64,000 bases of DNA. It comes from Stappia albiluteola (lineage in GTDB: Bacteria > Pseudomonadota > Alphaproteobacteria > Rhizobiales > Stappiaceae). The notes beneath the pieces were generated by a model that was not told where the DNA came from, did no database searches, and saw only the letters and a list, made by a program, of their open reading frames with translations. Position numbers and translations under genes: made by a program. This document shows positions 56,934 to 64,000 of this stretch, in pieces (position 1 is the stretch's first letter; each line of letters begins with the position of its first letter). Location of the stretch: positions 211,001 to 275,000 of the forward strand of contig NZ_JACFXV010000063.1 in assembly GCF_014050225.1 (NCBI RefSeq), given 5' to 3'.

Positions 56934-57851
56934 ATGTCCGTTGATCTTCTGTGCCTGGGCGAAGCGATGATCGAGCTCAATCAGCGAAAGGCGGGCGGCG
57001 ACTATACGCAAGGTTTTGGCGGCGACACGTCCAACGCGGCAATTGCGGCACGCCGTCAGGGCCTGTCCAGCGGCTATGTCTCGGCCGTCGGCACCGACGC
57101 CTTCGGCGACATGCTTATGGACCTGTGGAAGGCGGAGGGGGTCTCGACGGAAACCGTGGCTCGCAGCGGCGCACCGACCGGCCTCTATTTCGTCACCCAC
57201 GGCAAGGACGGCCACCGCTTCACCTACCGGCGAGCCGGATCGCCCGCAAGCCTCATGCAGCCGCAGGATCTGCCCGCCGAAGCGCTTTCCGCCTGCAAGG
57301 CGCTGCATTTTTCCGCCATCAGCCAGGCAATCTCGGCGAGCGCCTGCGACGCTACCTTCACGGCAGTCGAGATCGTGAAAAAGGCCGGCGGCCTGATTTC
57401 CTACGATACCAACCTGCGCCTTTCGCTATGGCCGCTCGACCGCGCGAGGGCCGTGATTCATGCGACCGTCGCCCTTGCCGATATCTTGCTGCCCGGGCTC
57501 GACGATGCGCGGATGCTGACCGGTCTGACGGATGCCGCCGAGATTGCCGCCTTCTATCTGGCGATGGGGCCGAAGATCGTTGCGGTGACACTGGGCGGTG
57601 ACGGTGTGCTGATTGCAACGCCCGAACGGATGGAGCATTTGCCGCCGCACAAGATGCGGCTCGTCGATGCGACGGGGGCGGGCGACGCCTTCGACGGCGC
57701 GTTTCTCGCCGAATATCTGGCGAGCGGCGACGCCTTCCAGGCAGCGCGCCATGCCAATGCCGCCGCCGCGCTCTCCGTCACGGGCCTTGGTGCTGTTGCG
57801 CCACTGCCCTACCGCAAGGACGTTCTCGCGTTCCTGCAAAATAATACCTGA
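56934..57851 (+). CDS. PfkB-family sugar kinase, 2-keto-3-deoxygluconate kinase-like
   Basis: This 305-residue ribokinase-fold enzyme has the N-terminal substrate loop GFGGDTSNAAIAARRQG, the ATP site and catalytic base in DATGAGDAFDGAFL, and the KDG-kinase-like YDTNLRLSLWPLDRAR. It most resembles KdgK, the kinase of the Entner-Doudoroff-linked 2-keto-3-deoxygluconate branch. ATG 56934 was preferred over an upstream frame from 56871. No sugar catabolic genes are adjacent, so the substrate call is tentative. Confidence 0.85.
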   Translation: MSVDLLCLGEAMIELNQRKAGGDYTQGFGGDTSNAAIAARRQGLSSGYVSAVGTDAFGDMLMDLWKAEGVSTETVARSGAPTGLYFVTHGKDGHRFTYRRAGSPASLMQPQDLPAEALSACKALHFSAISQAISASACDATFTAVEIVKKAGGLISYDTNLRLSLWPLDRARAVIHATVALADILLPGLDDARMLTGLTDAAEIAAFYLAMGPKIVAVTLGGDGVLIATPERMEHLPPHKMRLVDATGAGDAFDGAFLAEYLASGDAFQAARHANAAAALSVTGLGAVAPLPYRKDVLAFLQNNT

Positions 57852-57953
57852 CGGCCTTGTTTACATTTTGGTACGAAAAAGCCCCAATATTAACCTTAAG
57901 TGAGCAGGGTTCTTCGCCCTGACCTTCAGTCAGTTCATTCAAGGGATCGCCCG

Positions 57954-58565
57954 ATGACGAAAGCCGGATCCACTTTCGCCGCCTTCGCAATTCTTGCCGC
58001 CCTGGCCGGCCCGGCAGCCGCCGAAGGCGCGACGCAGACCTTTTTCGATACGTCCGCCAAGAAATGGGTCACCTATCGCATCACGCCGGAGGCGGCGGGC
58101 GCCATCGCGCGGGAGAAGTATCGCCGCACGGTCGTGCGCTACCGCACCGCGGAACAACCGGGCACAATCGTCGTCGATACCGACGACCGCTGGCTCTATT
58201 ACGTAATGCCGGGCGGCAAGGCGCTGCGCTACGGTATCGGCGTGGGGCGTGAGGGCTTCCTCTGGTCGGGCACGGAAAAGGTCACCCGCAAGGCGGAATG
58301 GCCGGGCTGGACGCCGCCGCCGGAGATGATCCGCCGCGAGGCCGCGAAGGGCCGCAAGCTGCCGGGTCACGTTCCCGGCGGCCCGAAGAACCCGCTTGGC
58401 GCCCGTGCACTCTATCTCGGCGCCACCGAATATCGCATCCACGGCACCAACGAGGACTGGTCGATCGGTCAGGCCGTCTCCTCCGGCTGCATCCGCATGC
58501 TGAACGAGGACGTGCAGGATCTCTACGAGAAGGTGAAGATCGGCACGAAGGTGGTGGTGCTGTAG
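57954..58565 (+). CDS. Periplasmic L,D-transpeptidase (YkuD domain)
   Basis: This 203-residue cell-wall enzyme has a signal peptide (AFAILAALAGPAAAEG). The YkuD domain follows, with HGTNEDWSIG (His163) and the catalytic Cys179 in SSGCIRM, next to the conserved Arg. Such enzymes make 3-3 peptidoglycan cross-links or anchor proteins, and Hyphomicrobiales often carry many copies. ATG 57954 lies 8 bases after an AAGGG site. It stands alone with 417 bases of non-coding sequence downstream. Confidence 0.93.
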   Translation: MTKAGSTFAAFAILAALAGPAAAEGATQTFFDTSAKKWVTYRITPEAAGAIAREKYRRTVVRYRTAEQPGTIVVDTDDRWLYYVMPGGKALRYGIGVGREGFLWSGTEKVTRKAEWPGWTPPPEMIRREAAKGRKLPGHVPGGPKNPLGARALYLGATEYRIHGTNEDWSIGQAVSSGCIRMLNEDVQDLYEKVKIGTKVVVL

Positions 58566-58635
58566 GAAGAGCACCGCTTCTGTTCCCTGCAAAATACACT
58601 TTTGGTTGAGGAGTGAGTTGGGTGTCGGCCCTGCA

Positions 58636-58690
58636 CTCCCGTCATTGCGCGCCAAGGAGGACGCAGTCCGACCGCCCAAGCGGAATCCAG
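58636..58690. repeat. REP-like palindromic element, copy B
   Basis: Read on the minus strand, CTGGATTCCG ... AATGACGGGAG matches the outer arms of copy A (41431-41485) at about 9 of 10 and 8 of 10 positions. Its orientation is opposite to copy A. Its inner part differs and is less palindromic, suggesting decay. Confidence 0.4.
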
Positions 58691-58726
58691 ACGTCTATAG
58701 TGCGAAGCGCGTTTTGAATTGATCAA

Positions 58727-58746
58727 AGAGCGGGATTGCCCGCTCT
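58727..58746. repeat. 8-bp hairpin in the gap before the cyclase gene
   Basis: AGAGCGGG-ATTG-CCCGCTCT is a perfect inverted repeat. The following bases (GATTTCT) are not a strong T-run, so it is at best a weak terminator for the L,D-transpeptidase transcript. Confidence 0.4.
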
Positions 58747-58982
58747 GATTTCTGAGTTGGGGATCGGCAGTCAGCTGCGCCTTCCTTGTCCGGCATGACG
58801 GCCGAGGTCTTTCGCAAGCGCCCACTACACCGGTGTCGATTTCCCCGCACGAAACGAGCTCGAACTTCCGGAATTAGCTCTTAAATGGGGCCGGAGTCCG
58901 CGTTGCGGTCACCTAGCTGTTGACGTAGCACCCATGCGGGAGAATCTTGTCGTCCAGACGGCTATACCGTATCGGTCAAGCA

Positions 58983-60176
58983 ATGCAGACCACACCCGCA
59001 CTGGAAGAAATCGAAGACTGGCTGATCCGCGAGGCGCTGGGCTCGCCGGACGTGGCGGAGATGTTCGCCGGCACCTGCCACCGGCTTCGGCGCGCGCGCG
59101 TGCCGGTGGATCGCAGCATGCTGACCTGGGCGACACTGCATCCGCTGATCGAGGCGGAGAGCGCGCTGTGGCTGCCGGACAGGGACGTGCAGCATGAGGC
59201 CTATCTGCATCGCGAGGGCGAATCCGACGAGTGGCTGCAAAGCCCGATCCGCGCAGTGATGATCGGCGACGAACCGCGGCTGCGCCGCCGCCTTGCCGAC
59301 GGCAACTCGCCTATCGAATTTCCCCTGTGCCGCCAGCTCGCAGCGGAAGGCTTTACCGACTATCTGGTCATCGCGACGGCCTTTCACCTGCCCTTCGAAG
59401 TCGAGGACGTGAAGCGGACCGGCATCATCGTTTCCTGGGCCACGACGCAGCCCGGCGGATTCACCGACGAGGAAATCGATGCCATAGAGTATATCCAGCT
59501 CCGGCTCGGGCTTGCCTGCAGGGCGGCGATACAGTCCCGGATCGCGGAAAACATCGCCCATACCTACCTGGGGCGGCGCGCCGGACATCAAGTGCTTTCC
59601 GGGCGCATCCGCCATGGCGACGGCGACCTGATCGATGCAGTCATCTTCTACTGCGACATGCGGGATTCCACCCGCATTGCCGAGGAACTGGGGCCGAAAC
59701 CCTATCTGCAGCGACTGAATGCCTATTTCGATGCGACTGCCGGTGCGGTGATAGCCGAGGGCGGCGAGATCCTCGACTTCATCGGAGATGCGGTGCTTGC
59801 CGTCTTTCCCATCGACGGTGGCGGGTTCGAGGAAGCTGCGAGGCGGGCGCTTGCGGCGGTTGCCGGCGTGCATGAGCGTCTCGACAAAGTCAATGAGGGC
59901 GGGGACGTGCCGTTGCGTTGCGGGGTTGCACTGTCACGGGGACAGGTCATGTTCGGCAATATCGGCATTGCCGACCGGCTGACCTTCTCCGTCATCGGCC
60001 AGACGGTGAATGCGGCCGCCCGCATGGAGGCGCTGACCAAGGAACTGGGATTGGCGGTGTTGGTGACCGCGGAAATCGCGGAAGTGGCTCAAGGGGATTT
60101 CCAGCCAGCCGGCATGCATACTCTCGCCGGTATGCGGCAGCCAATCTCGTTGTTCAGCGTTGGCTGGTCCAACTGA
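58983..60176 (+). CDS. Class III nucleotidyl cyclase with variant specificity residues
   Basis: This 397-residue soluble protein has an unassigned N-terminal half (about 1-190, similar to sensor regions of rhizobial cyclases) and a C-terminal class III cyclase catalytic domain (about 215-370). Both metal-binding aspartates are present: Asp225 in YCDMRDS and Asp269 in FIGDA. The transition-state Asn343 and Arg347 are present in TVNAAARME. The two purine-selecting positions are altered: Asp265 stands where adenylate cyclases have Lys (ILDFIGD for ILKFIGD) and Ser336 where Thr or Asp is usual (FSVIG). It may make cAMP with relaxed specificity, another cyclic nucleotide, or none. ATG 58983 was chosen by family length. 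Confidence 0.85.
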   Translation: MQTTPALEEIEDWLIREALGSPDVAEMFAGTCHRLRRARVPVDRSMLTWATLHPLIEAESALWLPDRDVQHEAYLHREGESDEWLQSPIRAVMIGDEPRLRRRLADGNSPIEFPLCRQLAAEGFTDYLVIATAFHLPFEVEDVKRTGIIVSWATTQPGGFTDEEIDAIEYIQLRLGLACRAAIQSRIAENIAHTYLGRRAGHQVLSGRIRHGDGDLIDAVIFYCDMRDSTRIAEELGPKPYLQRLNAYFDATAGAVIAEGGEILDFIGDAVLAVFPIDGGGFEEAARRALAAVAGVHERLDKVNEGGDVPLRCGVALSRGQVMFGNIGIADRLTFSVIGQTVNAAARMEALTKELGLAVLVTAEIAEVAQGDFQPAGMHTLAGMRQPISLFSVGWSN

Positions 60177-60199
60177 ATTTGCGCAAGATCAACCCCTTT

Positions 60200-60224
60200 T
60201 TGTTGTCGATCTGCAACACTATAT
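60200..60224 (+). promoter_or_regulatory. Candidate promoter for clpB
   Basis: TTGTTG at 60200 and CTATAT at 60219 are separated by 13 bases, shorter than sigma-70 spacing and within the range accepted by RpoH-type factors. clpB is a classic RpoH target. By eye only. Confidence 0.3.
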
Positions 60225-60340
60225 CGAGAGCGCGGCCATTGCCTGTTTGAGGCGGAAGGGCCGTGCGGGTGCTGTTTGACGGGCTCGCACTTCGATACGC
60301 CGGCTTGCCTTTGGGGAGCGGCGTGGTCAGGAGGTCGATC

Positions 60341-62938
<2,598 letters not shown>

Positions 62939-62972
62939 TCGGGCGGGCAAGGTCGTTCCAGTCGAAAGGAAA

Positions 62973-63002
62973 AAGCCGGAACGGGCAGCCCGTTCCGGCT
63001 TT
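62973..63002. terminator. Terminator between clpB and the M23 peptidase gene
   Basis: A perfect 13-bp stem AAGCCGGAACGGG/CCCGTTCCGGCTT with loop CAG lies between the convergent genes. The flanking A- and T-runs are short, so it may serve both directions weakly. Confidence 0.8.
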
Positions 63003-63026
63003 CGTCATCTTGCAGGGAAGGTGCGG

Positions 63027-64000
63027 TCAGCGTGTGACGGCCGCGACCCGCGACGGGCCGGCGCCGCGGGCGATCAGCGTGTCGATACGCTCGCGCTCGC
63101 GCTCGAAATTGGCGAGCACCTCGCCGTCGAGCACCCGTCCGCGCGGCAGGCGGATACGCATGGGATTGACGAAGCGGCCGTTGACCATGACCTCGTAATG
63201 GAGGTGCGGCCCGGTGGACAGGCCGCTCGATCCAACATAGCCGATCACCTGGCCCTGGCGGACCTTCTGGCCCTCCTTGATGCCGGGGGCAAATTTCGTC
63301 TGGTGCGAATAGGTGGTGACATAGCCGTTGGCGTGCTGGATCTCGATCCGCCGCCCGTAGCCCGAAACCCAGCGCGCCTTTACGATGGTGCCGTTGCCGG
63401 CCGCCATGATCGGCGTGCCGCGCGATGCGGCCCAGTCGACGCCGTTATGCATCTTCATGTAGCCGAGGATCGGATGGCGGCGCAGGCCGAAGGAAGACCG
63501 GAAGCGCCCGCCAGACAGGGGCTTGCGTACCAGGAACTTCTTCGCGCTCTTGCCGGTCTCGTCATAGAAATCGACCGTGCCGTCATCGGCCGTCCTGTAA
63601 CGGTAGAAGCGCCGCGACACGCCCCCGGTCGTCAGCGAAGTATAGAGGATTTCCGGCGGCGCATCCGTTTCCTCCTCCTGCAGGCCGTAGAAGACCTCGA
63701 AGGAATCGCCCGGCTTGACCGGCGATTTGAAATCGACATCGAAGGAGAAGGCCCGCACCAGTTCGGCGATCAACTCCGGCGGCACCTGCTGTTCGAGCGC
63801 GGTCTGGTAGAGGCTGTCGTAGAGCGAGGGTGTGGGGCCGGCATATCCGAGCCGATCGGCTTCGGCGAAGGCGTCGGCCAGGACGGTGGAGGGCGCTTCC
63901 GCGGCAACGAAACTGCCGTTGTCCGAGCGCGCCACGGTCGCCTTGTGGGCGGTATCCTCGTATAGGCTCACCCGTTCCGGGCGCAGCCTGTCGGTGCCGT
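63027..64000 (-). CDS. M23-family peptidoglycan endopeptidase (5' end outside window)
   Basis: This lysostaphin-fold zinc endopeptidase domain lies at the C-terminus. SSFGLRRHPILGYMKMHNGVDWAA gives the first His and Asp ligands, and GLSTGPHLHYEV the HxH ligand. About 150 residues of linker and LysM-like or helical sequence lie before it (FSFDVDFKSPVKPGDSFEVFYG). The frame stays open to the right edge, so the N-terminus, probably with a membrane anchor, is missing. It faces clpB across a shared terminator. Confidence 0.92.
   Translation of the reverse strand, partial: GTDRLRPERVSLYEDTAHKATVARSDNGSFVAAEAPSTVLADAFAEADRLGYAGPTPSLYDSLYQTALEQQVPPELIAELVRAFSFDVDFKSPVKPGDSFEVFYGLQEEETDAPPEILYTSLTTGGVSRRFYRYRTADDGTVDFYDETGKSAKKFLVRKPLSGGRFRSSFGLRRHPILGYMKMHNGVDWAASRGTPIMAAGNGTIVKARWVSGYGRRIEIQHANGYVTTYSHQTKFAPGIKEGQKVRQGQVIGYVGSSGLSTGPHLHYEVMVNGRFVNPMRIRLPRGRVLDGEVLANFERERERIDTLIARGAGPSRVAAVTR

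Larger units (their letters stand above)
58566..58982. other. Non-coding region with REP-like remnant and hairpin
   Basis: This 417-base gap contains REP-like copy B (58636-58690), an 8-bp perfect hairpin AGAGCGGG/CCCGCTCT at 58727-58746 without a good T-run, and fragments such as GGCATGACGGCC that may be further repeat pieces. I find no gene here. Confidence 0.55.

Overview
The window is a high-GC segment of an alphaproteobacterial chromosome, most likely from the order Hyphomicrobiales (Rhizobiales), close to Rhizobiaceae. The signs are: a methylsuccinyl-CoA dehydrogenase of the ethylmalonyl-CoA pathway, a pyruvate carboxylase, a heat-shock sigma factor of the rhizobial RpoH2 kind, DUF2794 and DUF4167 proteins that I know only from alphaproteobacteria, a GAF-domain PtsP, a CarD-type regulator, and the tesA/ybbA/ybbP divergon. 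Coding density is about 90 percent. I see no CRISPR array, insertion sequence, prophage, integrase, secretion-system cluster or obvious foreign island. This is core chromosome, and nothing in it stands out as a new multi-gene system.

Layout. 1-2.0 kb: hisC (cut by the left edge) and tyrA, facing folP-folK. 3.5-9 kb: a TerB-like protein, a class I glutamine amidotransferase, a chemoreceptor, an EamA exporter and a YihY/BrkB membrane protein. 9-13.3 kb: mcd, a left-handed beta-helix protein of unknown role, the RNA phosphodiesterase ThpR and an aldo/keto reductase. 13.3-18.4 kb: the esterase tesA diverging from the ybbA-ybbP exporter, then a BAX-inhibitor-1 family protein. 18.5-22.4 kb: DUF2794 and pyc on the minus strand. 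23.1-32.2 kb: an SUV3-type helicase, an S4 RNA-binding protein, fdxA, carD, rpoH2, then an M48 protease coupled to a nuclease-like exported protein. 32.5-41.3 kb: tRNA-Arg(CCU), a hydrolase, ubiG, lysC, ptsP, prfA, prmC and a DUF4167 protein.

41.5-52 kb holds secA, a parvulin, argJ, a GNAT protein, mutT, an orphan Flp pilin, an NDUFAF5-like methyltransferase, comF, grxC, a Nit-type hydrolase and a DUF1178 protein. 52-60.2 kb holds a phasin-like gene diverging from phaC, a flavoprotein reductase, an alpha/beta hydrolase, a PfkB sugar kinase, an L,D-transpeptidase and a class III cyclase. clpB and an M23 peptidase (cut by the right edge) close the window.

The genes combine amino-acid and folate synthesis, anaplerosis and C2/C4 carbon handling (pyc, mcd, phaC), protein export and folding (secA, parvulin, clpB, rpoH2), RNA handling (helicase, S4 protein, ThpR) and envelope maintenance (L,D-transpeptidase, M23, M48). 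The points most worth a second look are: a short CTCCTCCC-bearing hairpin with its own promoter-like sequence upstream of carD; a class III cyclase with changed purine-selecting residues; a dynactin-p27-like beta-helix protein; two REP-like palindromes of one family in opposite orientation flanking the 41-59 kb block; and a possible rearrangement that separates prfA-prmC-DUF4167 from clpB. Start codons were chosen from Shine-Dalgarno matches and family alignment. Four genes (the EamA exporter, tesA, pyc, prmC) appear to start at TTG.
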